DNA from: Roseovarius aestuarii
GTDB taxonomy: Bacteria; Pseudomonadota; Alphaproteobacteria; Rhodobacterales; Rhodobacteraceae
Reading direction: 5' to 3'
DNA length: 64,000 bases
Assembly: GCA_027214255.1 (NCBI GenBank)
Contig: JAPWHL010000005.1
Span: 146,429 to 210,428, forward strand
Position numbers and translations under genes: made by a program. The notes under the pieces were generated by a model, which saw only the letters and a program-made list of their open reading frames with translations, did not search any database and was not told the DNA's origin. Below, in pieces: positions 35,195 to 43,407 of the stretch (position 1 is the stretch's first letter; the number at the start of each line of letters is the position of its first letter).

Positions 35195-36328
35195 TCAGTA
35201 AGAGGCTGCTGTATCTGCAATCCCAAAGATCGACCCGACCAGCCCCAGAACCGTGCGTACCGATGTGACAGTCGATTCGGTTGCGACAACAGTATCTTGC
35301 GGTTGGATTTCGAATTTGCGCGCGGCAAACAGGCCATCGGCACTGGTCACGTCAAAGGCAAAGATCACCTGTTGATTGGTCGGCCCCGAGCCGTCGGTGC
35401 GCAGTGCCTTTGGGCTGTAGTCGCGCAGTACCAGAACGCCCTTGGGGTTGGCGCGAGAGTCAGACAGACCGCCGATCAGCGACAGGGCCTCAAGCGCTGT
35501 GATCTCTTCTTGCTCAAAACGGATCAACTGCTCGGTCCCTGTTGCACCGAAAGCCGTGAAATACCGTTGATCTTCCAAGACCATAACGCTGTCGCCACCG
35601 CGCAGGGTGATGTTGTGGCTGGCATTGGCAAACAGTCTGTCCGCGCGAATATTGTAGGTTTTGCTGCCACGTTGCAATTGCACCAGTGGATTGCGCAAGT
35701 CAGGGGAAATACCGCCGCCCTGCGCAATCAGCGTTAGGACACGATAGTTGCGATCAGGCAGCGGGAATGATCCGGGCTTGGCAACGCCAGACACCAGATT
35801 GACCGAGTTCTTCTGGCCAGCGGTCATTTCCAACTGAACCTGCGCGGATGGAATGATCGAGTTCATCGCGTTCTGGATCTGGCTGCGGGCCTGCGCCGGG
35901 GTCTGCCCGGTGACGACCACCTCTTCCAGATAGGGTACGAAAATCGTGCCGGCTGGTGACACTGTCAGGCCAGGCATGCTGACGGTTTTTACCTCAACCG
36001 AGGTCAATAGAGAGTTTTCCTGATTGTCCCAGATGACCAGATCAACCTTGTCGCCGGTACGGATCACCTGACTGTCAGGGCCGCGTCCGCCTTCGGGCCA
36101 GTGGTATTGTGAGTTCGTGCCGCTGGTGGGCCATTTCTGAACACGGCTAAGTTCTGCGCGTGAAACCCTCACAACCTGAAAGGTAGGAGATTCGGAGGTC
36201 TCTTCTTTGACGATCTGCGATGTCAGGCCGACGCCTCCGGGTAGCTCGCAGGCCGCCAGCGCCATGATCCCAAGTGCTGTAAGCATCCATTTTATCAGCG
36301 TTGTCGCTGGCTTTACCGTCTTGCTCAC
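35195..36328 (-). CDS. kpsD: Polysaccharide export outer-membrane lipoprotein (KpsD/Wza/CtrA-like)
   Basis: About 377 residues. A lipobox, MALAACELPGG, follows an N-terminal hydrophobic segment, so the protein is an outer-membrane lipoprotein. RTGDKVDLVIWDNQENSLL begins the Poly_export domain, and two SLBB-like domains follow (VVSG-type VNLVSGVAKPGSFPLPDRNYRVLTLIAQGGGI; ALEALSLIGGLSDSRANPKGVLVLRD). The GTG at 36328, with GGGGGAG ahead of it, is preferred over an upstream ATG. It would form the outer-membrane exit channel working with KpsE, KpsM and KpsT encoded next door. Confidence 0.9.
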   Translation of the reverse strand: MSKTVKPATTLIKWMLTALGIMALAACELPGGVGLTSQIVKEETSESPTFQVVRVSRAELSRVQKWPTSGTNSQYHWPEGGRGPDSQVIRTGDKVDLVIWDNQENSLLTSVEVKTVSMPGLTVSPAGTIFVPYLEEVVVTGQTPAQARSQIQNAMNSIIPSAQVQLEMTAGQKNSVNLVSGVAKPGSFPLPDRNYRVLTLIAQGGGISPDLRNPLVQLQRGSKTYNIRADRLFANASHNITLRGGDSVMVLEDQRYFTAFGATGTEQLIRFEQEEITALEALSLIGGLSDSRANPKGVLVLRDYSPKALRTDGSGPTNQQVIFAFDVTSADGLFAARKFEIQPQDTVVATESTVTSVRTVLGLVGSIFGIADTAASY

Positions 36329-36664
36329 CTTGGCTCCCCCGCCCCGATTACCCGACTGCGTGACGGCACATTTCTGGTGTTGGTCTATGTGCCATCTTAT
36401 TTGTTGCAGTGCGATCATCTACAGGGATGGGCGCGCGGCAAACAACCTAAAAAAGCGGATTTTCAGGATATCGGCGGAAACTGATCCGGGTATGTCACAC
36501 GGATCGGATCAGGAGGGGACTGTAAAGGGTGCAAAAGGCCCCAGCCACCATATTTAGTGGCCATAATTGTCGGCGCTACCGGCTATGGATGCGCTCTAAA
36601 ACAGAATCAGCTGGCATGTCAGGTCTGATGCGCCCCCGGATTCGCACCCGAACGGGGCGGCGTA
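36329..36664. other. Gene-free stretch between kpsT and kpsD
   Basis: No credible gene was found in these 336 bases. The part nearest kpsD is AT-richer and could carry a separate promoter for it: on the minus strand TTGTTT and TAGATG lie about 18 bases apart. A small dyad, CCAC/GTGG around CATATTTA, lies near 36546. The size of the gap suggests that kpsD is not simply co-translated with kpsE-kpsT. Confidence 0.4.
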
Positions 36665-37333
36665 TCAGTAATCCACGGATGCGCCCATGTTCGCCTCGTG
36701 CTGGGCGATAGCGTCTTTGATGTTGTCAAAATACGTCAGCTGGCCATGCTCCAGAACCACGCCCGCCGTGCATAGCCGCCTTAGGTTCGGCATGGAGTGC
36801 GAGACGACAATTGCACCGGAATTGCCGATGCGCTGGCGGAACACCTTGTGGCTTTTGGCCTTGAACGCCGCGTCGCCCACGCTGGTGACTTCATCGACCA
36901 GATAGGCATCAAAGTGGATGCCCATCGATACGGCGAAAGATAGTCGCGAGCGCATGCCCGATGAATAAGTGCGCAGTGGCATGTGATAATGCGCCCCAAG
37001 CTCCGAGAAATCTTCGACAAAGGAGCATAGCATGCCGGTGTCCACGCCATAGACCCGTGCAACGAACCGGGTGTTTTGCAGGCCTGTCAGATCACGGTGA
37101 AAGCTGCCCTTGAACCCGACAGGCCACGAAATGGTGCCGTCCGACCAGATATGGCCGCTGTCTGGTGAAACCGTGCCGGCAATCATCGACAACAGGGTTG
37201 ATTTTCCCGCCCCGTTGCGTCCCAGCAAGGCCATGCTGATCCCGCTGGGGAAGGTAAAGTTCAGATTGTCTGCAACGACCGTCTGTACCCCGTCCCGCCA
37301 GAAGCTTTTGCACAGGTTTTGAAGGTGAATCAT
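36665..37333 (-). CDS. kpsT: Capsule ABC exporter ATPase (KpsT-like)
   Basis: A 222-residue ABC ATPase. Walker A is GRNGAGKSTLL near residue 38, the signature is YSSGMRSRLSFAVSM near 123, and Walker B is FDAYLVDEVTSVGD near 142, with the switch His in IVVSHSMPNL. The VGD after Walker B and the short length are typical of polysaccharide exporters such as KpsT and CtrD. It lies four bases after kpsE, in one operon, and would energise the KpsM permease encoded divergently. Confidence 0.93.
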   Translation of the reverse strand: MIHLQNLCKSFWRDGVQTVVADNLNFTFPSGISMALLGRNGAGKSTLLSMIAGTVSPDSGHIWSDGTISWPVGFKGSFHRDLTGLQNTRFVARVYGVDTGMLCSFVEDFSELGAHYHMPLRTYSSGMRSRLSFAVSMGIHFDAYLVDEVTSVGDAAFKAKSHKVFRQRIGNSGAIVVSHSMPNLRRLCTAGVVLEHGQLTYFDNIKDAIAQHEANMGASVDY

Positions 37334-37337
37334 GGTC

Positions 37338-38780
37338 TTAACGGCGGTCGCGAATACTGTAGAAAATCAGGATACCAATCGCCCAGAGCACCAGAAGAAA
37401 GGCAAAGGCGATGCCCAGTATCATGGTGATGCGTGGGTACTCGCTGCTTTCGGCAAGGGTGGGGCGGATATGCGCGGCCAAATAGCGGCTTTGCCGCTGG
37501 GCCTCGGCCAATGCGCCGTCAAATGCGGATAGGGCCGATTTATAGGCTTGTTCGGCGAATTCGCGGTCAACATTCAGCCGTTCGAATTCGGCGATCAGGG
37601 TGGCGTAATCCTCGCCTCCGGGGCCTTGGCCACCAATCCCAAATTTGGCCCGCTCGCCAGCGATCTGAACGCGGATAACGCGGATGCGCCGCTCGGCCTG
37701 AACAATGCGCGGATCGTTGTCCGATGCGGTTTCGCGCAACAGGCCCAATTCGATAAGCGCCGTTGCCAGCTCGGCTTGCAATGTGTTCAGCAGACCTTGC
37801 TGGCCCTGAAAATCCGCAAACGGGTCAACGATCTGGGTGGTCAGCCGAAATTCGGTCATAGCTTGGCGCGCGGCGGTCATGCGCTGCACGGCAAGGTTCA
37901 GCTCTTCTTGGGCGTAGCGCATCGTGTCTTCGCGGGCGATCGCTGACAGGCGGTTGATTTGATCGGCACTGTGCTTGAGGATCGATTCCGCGATCCTGCG
38001 GGCGTCTTGTGCATCAAACGCCAGCACGCGCAATTCGATGATACCGGCGGTGCGGTCATAATGCATGCGCACAACGCGCGGCCAATAGCTTACCAGTTCT
38101 TCGATGGTCGCGCCGGGCTTCAGGGCAAAGACCCGATCCTGTTCATGCGGAGCCGAATAGAGCGACCGCAGATTCAGATCCTCGTCGACCTGTTCGATCA
38201 GTTCCTGACTTTGGATGTATTGGTACAAGATATCGGTGTCGCTGGAACTGCCGCCGGATATCTGTGACAGCCCGCCCAGAATGTCGGCTGCTGATTGGGT
38301 TTGTTCCTTGCGGACGGAAAAGCTCATCAGTGAGTGGTATTGATCCACCGTATGCGTGCGCGCGTACCAAAATGCGATGGCCATCGGCAGGAGCACACAT
38401 AAAACGAAACTGATCAATATGACCCGGTGACGTTTGCGCACGCGTGTTGGCCCCGCGATGGAGGGCACGCCCGGTGCAGGTTGGGGCTTGGGTTGAGCTT
38501 TTGGTTTGGGTGCGGGCTTGGTGGCGGTTGCTGTCGCAGTGCTCGTCGCTGCCGCGGCCTTGGGTTTTGCCTTGGTCGCAGGTTTCGCGGGCGCTTTGGC
38601 AGTTTTTTTGGCGGGCGCAGCTTTGGGCTTGGCATCTTTGGACGTGGACACTTTTGTGTCAGTCTTTTTGGCACCAGCGTCCTTCGCATCAGATGCTTTG
38701 GTGGCGTTTTTATCTGTATCAGGCGCGCTGTCGGCCTTGGTCTGGTCCGATTTGCGCGCGGCTGCGCTATCGTCGCTCAT
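37338..38780 (-). CDS. kpsE: Capsule export inner-membrane protein (KpsE-like) with Lys/Ala/Pro-rich cytoplasmic tail
   Basis: A 480-residue protein. Residues 1-115 are a low-complexity Lys/Ala/Pro/Thr region (AKKTAKAPAKPATKAKPKAA), unlike the short tails of standard KpsE. A first membrane span follows (about 121-141, VILISFVLCVLLPMAIAFWYA), then a Wzz/GumC-like periplasmic part with long coiled-coil helices (about 260-440), and a second span near the C-terminus (MILGIAFAFLLVLWAIGILIFY). KpsE proteins link the inner-membrane exporter to the outer-membrane channel. First gene of the minus-strand kps operon. Confidence 0.9.
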   Translation of the reverse strand: MSDDSAAARKSDQTKADSAPDTDKNATKASDAKDAGAKKTDTKVSTSKDAKPKAAPAKKTAKAPAKPATKAKPKAAAATSTATATATKPAPKPKAQPKPQPAPGVPSIAGPTRVRKRHRVILISFVLCVLLPMAIAFWYARTHTVDQYHSLMSFSVRKEQTQSAADILGGLSQISGGSSSDTDILYQYIQSQELIEQVDEDLNLRSLYSAPHEQDRVFALKPGATIEELVSYWPRVVRMHYDRTAGIIELRVLAFDAQDARRIAESILKHSADQINRLSAIAREDTMRYAQEELNLAVQRMTAARQAMTEFRLTTQIVDPFADFQGQQGLLNTLQAELATALIELGLLRETASDNDPRIVQAERRIRVIRVQIAGERAKFGIGGQGPGGEDYATLIAEFERLNVDREFAEQAYKSALSAFDGALAEAQRQSRYLAAHIRPTLAESSEYPRITMILGIAFAFLLVLWAIGILIFYSIRDRR

Positions 38781-38935
38781 GCGCTGCGGCCTTTGGAAAA
38801 ATCGACTTGCGGCATGGTCAGCATCGGTAGGGCCCTCAATTCTGGACCCGCCTACGGGGGCGGGCTCATTGATCTTGTATTCTATCTCTTACATAAAGGC
38901 GCAGCACAAATCCATATGGGCCAGGCGGAACAGAT
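38781..38935. promoter_or_regulatory. Divergent kpsE/kpsM promoter region
   Basis: The 155-base gap separates the two halves of the capsule export locus. The kpsM side contains TTGTATTCTATCTCTTACATAAAGG (its central part at about 38874-38896), with AT-rich steps suited to a promoter. No operator is recognisable. Confidence 0.35.
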
Positions 38936-39757
38936 ATGACAGGCCTCATGAGCAAATCCGAGCTGGACGCCCTGCGTGCACGCAAGTTTCGCACGTCGCG
39001 CACTGTGGGCGCATTGATGCTGCGCGAGATGACAACCACTTATGGCCGAACACCGGGCGGGTATTTGTGGGCATTGCTGGAACCTATTGGCGCGGTAGGG
39101 ATGATCACGCTGGTTCTTGGGGTTGGTCTGCGCCTGCGTGCCCCATCGCTGGGCACCAGTTTTGTATTGTTTTACGCGACCGGGATGCTGACCTATCTGA
39201 TGTACCATCGGGTGCAGGTTAAAGTTGCTAAATCGTTGACGTTTTCGCGCGCGTTATTGTTTTATCCGGGCGTGACCTTTGTCGATACGATTATCGCGCG
39301 GTTTTTCCTGAACGGATTAACGCAATGCATGGCTTTTGGCATGGTGATTGGCGGAATCTTGATGTTTTTTGATACGCGCGCCGTGCTGGATGTGCCGCCG
39401 ATCCTGACAGCCATGGCGATGTCGCTTGCGTTGGCTTTGGGGATTGGCGCGCTGAATGCGTTTCTGATGCCGCGCTTTCCCTTGTGGGAATCTGTCTGGT
39501 CGATCCTGACCGCGCCATTGTTTCTGATCTCGTCCATTTTTTACACGTTCGAGGATCTGCCTGATCTTGGGCAGACGATTCTGTGGTACAATCCGATTGT
39601 CCATGCGGTCGCGATCATGCGGAAGGGGTTCTATCCCAGCTATGATGCGACATGGGCCTCGCCGCTTTATGTATTCGGTCTGTCGATGATCTGTATGTTC
39701 TTGGGAATCGTCTTTCTGGGGCGGTATCACCGCGACATCATCAATCAGGACTTTTGA
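38936..39757 (+). CDS. kpsM: Capsule ABC exporter permease (KpsM-like)
   Basis: A 273-residue integral membrane protein of the ABC-2 type with about six spans. RTVGALMLREMTTTYGRTPGGYLWALLEPIGAVGM is the conserved amphipathic N-terminus of KpsM/CtrC proteins, and the last loop NPIVHAVAIMRKGFYPSYDA also matches. It would form the inner-membrane pore for the polymer with KpsT. The next gene, gpsA, starts two bases after its stop. Confidence 0.93.
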   Translation: MTGLMSKSELDALRARKFRTSRTVGALMLREMTTTYGRTPGGYLWALLEPIGAVGMITLVLGVGLRLRAPSLGTSFVLFYATGMLTYLMYHRVQVKVAKSLTFSRALLFYPGVTFVDTIIARFFLNGLTQCMAFGMVIGGILMFFDTRAVLDVPPILTAMAMSLALALGIGALNAFLMPRFPLWESVWSILTAPLFLISSIFYTFEDLPDLGQTILWYNPIVHAVAIMRKGFYPSYDATWASPLYVFGLSMICMFLGIVFLGRYHRDIINQDF

Positions 39758-39759
39758 GC

Positions 39760-40752
39760 GTGGCACAATCAAGGGGAACCGGGCGGATCGTTGTTATTGG
39801 CGGGGGGGCATGGGGCACCGCGCTAGCCTGTGTTTCGGCGCGGGCGGGGCGTGATACGACGCTGCTGTGCCGGGACGCGTCGGTGGCCAAGGCACTGGAC
39901 ACCGGACAGGGTAATCCGCGGTATCTGCCGGGCCTGCCCCTGGCCGAGCAGTTCGCAGCCACCACCAATCCAGAAGTTCTGCACGAGGCTGATGTCGTTG
40001 TTCTGGCCGTCCCCGCGCAAAGCCTGCGTGCCGCCTTGCCCGTCTATCATGCACTGATCCGCTCAGATGCCGTTCTGATCAACACGGCCAAAGGGATCGA
40101 GCGTGACACCGGCCTGACGCTAAGCCACGCGATTGCGGATAGCCTGCCGGGGCGCGCTCAGGCCATTCTGTCGGGTCCCAGTTTTGCGGTGGATGTGGCT
40201 GCGGGCAAGCCGACGGCGGTGACGCTGGCCACGCCGGATCTCGCGCAGGCGTTGGGCCTGTGCGAGATGCTGAGCTCGGACACGTTCCGCGCTTATGCCA
40301 GTACGGATATGACCGGAGTTGAAACCGGCGGGGCCCTGAAAAACGTCTATGCCATCGCAGCGGGGGTCGCCATTGGCATGGGCTTTGGTGAAAGTGCCAA
40401 GGCCGCGCTGATCACTCGTGCTTTTGTGGAACTGCGCGCGCTGGGGCGGGCTATGGGCGGGCAGGGCGAGACCTATATGGGCTTGTCCGGTTTTGGCGAC
40501 CTGATGTTGACCTGCGCCTCGCCTTTGTCACGTAATTTTAGCTACGGCATGGCCTTGGGGAGGGGCGAAGACCTGACCGGCAGGCCCTTGGCCGAAGGTG
40601 TGGCCACCACCGGAATCGCGGCGCGTATCGCCATCGACAAGGGGGTGGAGGCACCGATCTTGCAAGCAACCCAAAAGATTCTGACTCACGAGCTGACGCC
40701 TGAACACGCGATGAAAAGCCTGTTGTCGCGCCCCATCAAGGAAGAGTTGTAA
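39760..40752 (+). CDS. gpsA: Glycerol-3-phosphate dehydrogenase [NAD(P)+]
   Basis: About 330 residues from a GTG at 39760. The NAD fold opens with IVVIGGGAWGTALA, then AVPAQSLR, INTAKGIE, ILSGPSFAVDVAAGKPTAV, and the catalytic Lys region TGGALKNVYAIAAGVAIGMG near residue 190. It makes sn-glycerol-3-phosphate from dihydroxyacetone phosphate. Location between kpsM and rfbA is unusual for this housekeeping gene and suggests a supply of glycerol phosphate for the exported polymer or its anchor, although it may be the only gpsA of the genome. Confidence 0.93.
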   Translation: MAQSRGTGRIVVIGGGAWGTALACVSARAGRDTTLLCRDASVAKALDTGQGNPRYLPGLPLAEQFAATTNPEVLHEADVVVLAVPAQSLRAALPVYHALIRSDAVLINTAKGIERDTGLTLSHAIADSLPGRAQAILSGPSFAVDVAAGKPTAVTLATPDLAQALGLCEMLSSDTFRAYASTDMTGVETGGALKNVYAIAAGVAIGMGFGESAKAALITRAFVELRALGRAMGGQGETYMGLSGFGDLMLTCASPLSRNFSYGMALGRGEDLTGRPLAEGVATTGIAARIAIDKGVEAPILQATQKILTHELTPEHAMKSLLSRPIKEEL

Positions 40753-40839
40753 TTGGATGCGGCGCGTGGCTCGTTTTGCGCCATAGCTTTGCCACACTGC
40801 TGATTTAGGACGCAAAAAATTAGATAGGGCACGCAGGAT

Positions 40840-41718
40840 ATGACAATACGCAAGGGTATCATTTTGGCTGGTGGCACCGGTTCGCGGTTGTTTCCGATAA
40901 CGGGGGCTGTGTCCAAACAGTTGATGCCGATTTATGACAAGCCGATGATCTACTTTCCGCTGTCGGTGCTGATGCTAACCGGTATCCGCGAGATTGCAAT
41001 CATAACCACCCCCGAGGATCAGCCCCAGTTCCGCCGCCTGTTGAAGGATGGCAGCGATTGGGGCTTGTCGCTGACCTATATCGAACAACCGTCGCCCGAC
41101 GGGCTGGCGCAGGCCTATCTGTTGGCCGAGCATTTTCTGGATGGTGCGCCCTCGGCCATGGTGTTGGGGGACAACATCTTTTTCGGCCATGGCCTGCCCG
41201 AGCTTCTGGCGGATGCGGATGCGCAGGCAGGCGGGGGGACGGTGTTTGGCTATCGCGTGGTGGATCCCGAGCGCTACGGCGTGGTGGCAATGGATAAATC
41301 CGGCGCTGTGACGGACATCATCGAAAAACCCGCTGTGCCACCGTCAAACTATGCGGTGACAGGCCTGTATTTTCTGGACGGAAGCGCGCCGGAACGCGCG
41401 CGCAGCATCACCCCGTCGGCGCGAGGCGAGCTTGAAATTACATCGCTGTTGCAAAGCTACCTGAGTGACGGAACGTTGCGCGTGCAGCAGATGGGCCGTG
41501 GATATGCGTGGCTGGATACCGGCACACATGGAAGCTTGTTGGATGCGGGTAACTTTGTGCGCACCTTGCAAAGCCGTCAGGGCCTTCAGGCGGGCTGCCC
41601 CGAGGAGATCGCGTTCGAGCAAGGCTGGATTGACACCGCCGCGTTGCGCGCGCTGGCCTCGCGCCACAGTAAAACGGATTATGGCACCTACCTGACCCGG
41701 TTGGCCGACGGGGCCTGA
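40840..41718 (+). CDS. rfbA: Glucose-1-phosphate thymidylyltransferase
   Basis: A 292-residue nucleotidyltransferase, first step of dTDP-L-rhamnose. The signature GIILAGGTGSRLFPITGAVSKQLMPIYDKPMIYFPLS is at the N-terminus; ALGD-like VLGDNIFFGHGL holds the metal Asp; VTDIIEKP and WLDTGTHGSL complete the active site. It is separated from rfbCBD by the capsule export genes. AGGA precedes the ATG by about five bases. Confidence 0.95.
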   Translation: MTIRKGIILAGGTGSRLFPITGAVSKQLMPIYDKPMIYFPLSVLMLTGIREIAIITTPEDQPQFRRLLKDGSDWGLSLTYIEQPSPDGLAQAYLLAEHFLDGAPSAMVLGDNIFFGHGLPELLADADAQAGGGTVFGYRVVDPERYGVVAMDKSGAVTDIIEKPAVPPSNYAVTGLYFLDGSAPERARSITPSARGELEITSLLQSYLSDGTLRVQQMGRGYAWLDTGTHGSLLDAGNFVRTLQSRQGLQAGCPEEIAFEQGWIDTAALRALASRHSKTDYGTYLTRLADGA

Positions 41719-41795
41719 CGCGGGCTGAATATTGGTCGGCCCAACGGCGCGTGTGAGGCAGCGGCCCCAGAGCACATCCGGGGCGGCGACTGATC

Positions 41796-42401
41796 CTAGC
41801 GCAAGCGGCGGAAAACCGTTTTCACCATCAGTTCAATGTCAAAACATACCGATTGCCTGCGCTGGTACATCAGGTCCAGACGGGCTTTGCGCGGGATACA
41901 GCGGCGCGCATAGACGCGGTCGGTTTCTTCGGCATTCGCGCAGGAGGCCAACAAATGTTCCTCGTGTTGATGAAAATAGATCGTGGCCAGCCCGGTAATG
42001 CCGGGGCGTGATTTCAGTACCTCACGATAGATGTCGGGGAACCGATCGACATAACTGCGCAGGGGCGGGCGGGGCCCAACAAAGCTGATGTCGCCTTTCA
42101 GCACGTTAAAGACCTGTGGCAGCTCATCCAGACGGGTCCGGCGCAGCATTGGTCCGGTGTTGGTAAAGCTGGCGGTTTTGTCGCCGCCGGTGACGCCGCT
42201 ACGCCCCTGCTGTACCGTCATTGTGCGGAATTTCAGCAGGGCAAAGGCCTGATCCGGTGACTTCATGCGTTCGGACACATATAGCACGGGGCCCCCGTCG
42301 CGGATCAGAATGATCAACGCGACTATCCCCATAACGGGCAGTAAAACCAACGCCAGTATCAGGGCGATAACCAGATCAAAGACGCGTTTCAAGGGGGTCA
42401 T
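41796..42401 (-). CDS. Bacterial sugar transferase (WbaP/PssM type)
   Basis: A 201-residue polyprenyl-phosphate glycosyl-1-phosphate transferase. One N-terminal membrane segment (RVFDLVIALILALVLLPVMGIVALIIL) is followed by the catalytic core: FRTM, LRRTRLDELPQVFNVLKGDISFVGPRP with the Asp-Glu dyad, and RPGITGLA. It starts polymer synthesis by loading the first sugar phosphate onto undecaprenyl phosphate. Four-base overlap with the upstream epimerase gene. Confidence 0.92.
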   Translation of the reverse strand: MTPLKRVFDLVIALILALVLLPVMGIVALIILIRDGGPVLYVSERMKSPDQAFALLKFRTMTVQQGRSGVTGGDKTASFTNTGPMLRRTRLDELPQVFNVLKGDISFVGPRPPLRSYVDRFPDIYREVLKSRPGITGLATIYFHQHEEHLLASCANAEETDRVYARRCIPRKARLDLMYQRRQSVCFDIELMVKTVFRRLR

Positions 42402-43249
42402 GTACGGTCCTTCACGGCGTCCCATTGCGCCAACATGGCGTCGGGCAAGGATGCGGTTTCGTCAAACGGGTGGCGCGCCTTTAGTGCATCACAGTTCAGA
42501 GTGATATGCTGCACGGCATCATCGGGTGCAACACTCCACTCAAACGCAGTACCGCCAGCCTCCAGCAATGCCTGCATCGTAACCGGCGTCGGAGCGGCGA
42601 TGTTCACAATGTCGGGCAGGTCATCTTCTCGCAGCAGATCGCCCAGCACCCGCGCCAAATCCACCGGCCCGATATACGAGCGCACCGGCCCCCCACCATC
42701 GGCGAACTGGTGCAACTGCATGGGCCTCCCCTGCGCAACATTCAAAAGCAAAGCATCCGCTCCCGCGACATTGCCAATCCTAAGCGCGGTAACGCCCAGG
42801 CCCGGGGGGGCGGCGGCGCTGCAGGCCTGTTCCATCTTCAGTTTCGCCGCGCCATAGGGCGCATCGGGGTTGGCCGGGTCATCTTCGCGACAGGCGCGCG
42901 TCCCTCTCGTGCCATAGACCGCCTGACTGGAGGCCAGCAAAACGCGTCTTGCCCCGGTGGCTTGCGCGGCGCGCACGCCAGCCAGGCCTAATGACGTGTT
43001 CAACGACACGTCAGCACCGGGCCCCGGCACAACCCCGGCCAGAGACAGAACCCTGTCAAACCTTCCTTCGGGCACGCTGTTCCCCAAAGGGTCCCACAGG
43101 ATATCTCCCGCCTCGGCCCGTCCAGCGTCGCGCGTCTGATAGCGCAGGGTCAGCCCGTCGGGCGGTGCGGCCTGCCACGCGCGCCGCACCATCCGGCCCA
43201 CCCGGCCCGTTGCGCCCATGACCAATACACTCAAGGTTGCTTTGGTCAC
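42398..43249 (-). CDS. NAD-dependent epimerase/dehydratase family protein
   Basis: A 283-residue extended SDR. The nucleotide site is MGATGRVGRMVRRAW near residue 11, and the catalytic Tyr and Lys appear in YGAAKLKMEQ near residue 135, with SSQAVYG upstream. It is co-transcribed with the sugar transferase, so it probably makes a nucleotide sugar for the polymer, but the substrate cannot be told. Coding density is high and the start ATG lies after an AAGACCGTG stretch without a strong Shine-Dalgarno. Confidence 0.85.
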   Translation of the reverse strand: MTKATLSVLVMGATGRVGRMVRRAWQAAPPDGLTLRYQTRDAGRAEAGDILWDPLGNSVPEGRFDRVLSLAGVVPGPGADVSLNTSLGLAGVRAAQATGARRVLLASSQAVYGTRGTRACREDDPANPDAPYGAAKLKMEQACSAAAPPGLGVTALRIGNVAGADALLLNVAQGRPMQLHQFADGGGPVRSYIGPVDLARVLGDLLREDDLPDIVNIAAPTPVTMQALLEAGGTAFEWSVAPDDAVQHITLNCDALKARHPFDETASLPDAMLAQWDAVKDRT

Positions 43250-43280
43250 GGTCTTATCCGTTTTGGCACATCAGCCCCAC

Positions 43281-43302
43281 TTTCATCTTTCCAAAAATAC
43301 CT
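43281..43302 (-). repeat. Copy of a second intergenic motif
   Basis: Read on the minus strand it is GGTATTTTTGGAAAGATGAA plus two bases. A plus-strand copy lies at 57548-57570. It shares the GGTATTTT head with the GGGTATTTTCACCAAGAAAA motif but has a different tail. Confidence 0.6.
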
Positions 43303-43356
43303 TAAATCGCAAGGTCCGCTAAACGGGGGCCCTATCGGACAGGGCCAAACGCAAAA

Positions 43357-43378
43357 CACCCGCGCCGAAACGCGGGTG
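43357..43378 (-). terminator. Terminator after the AGCS symporter gene
   Basis: CACCCGCG (43357-43364) and CGCGGGTG (43371-43378) form a perfect eight-base stem with a six-base loop. On the minus strand the stem is followed by TTTT. It lies 29 bases beyond the symporter stop. Confidence 0.8.
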
Positions 43379-43407
43379 CCTTTATTTTCGTTACTTCTGA
43401 CCCAAGA

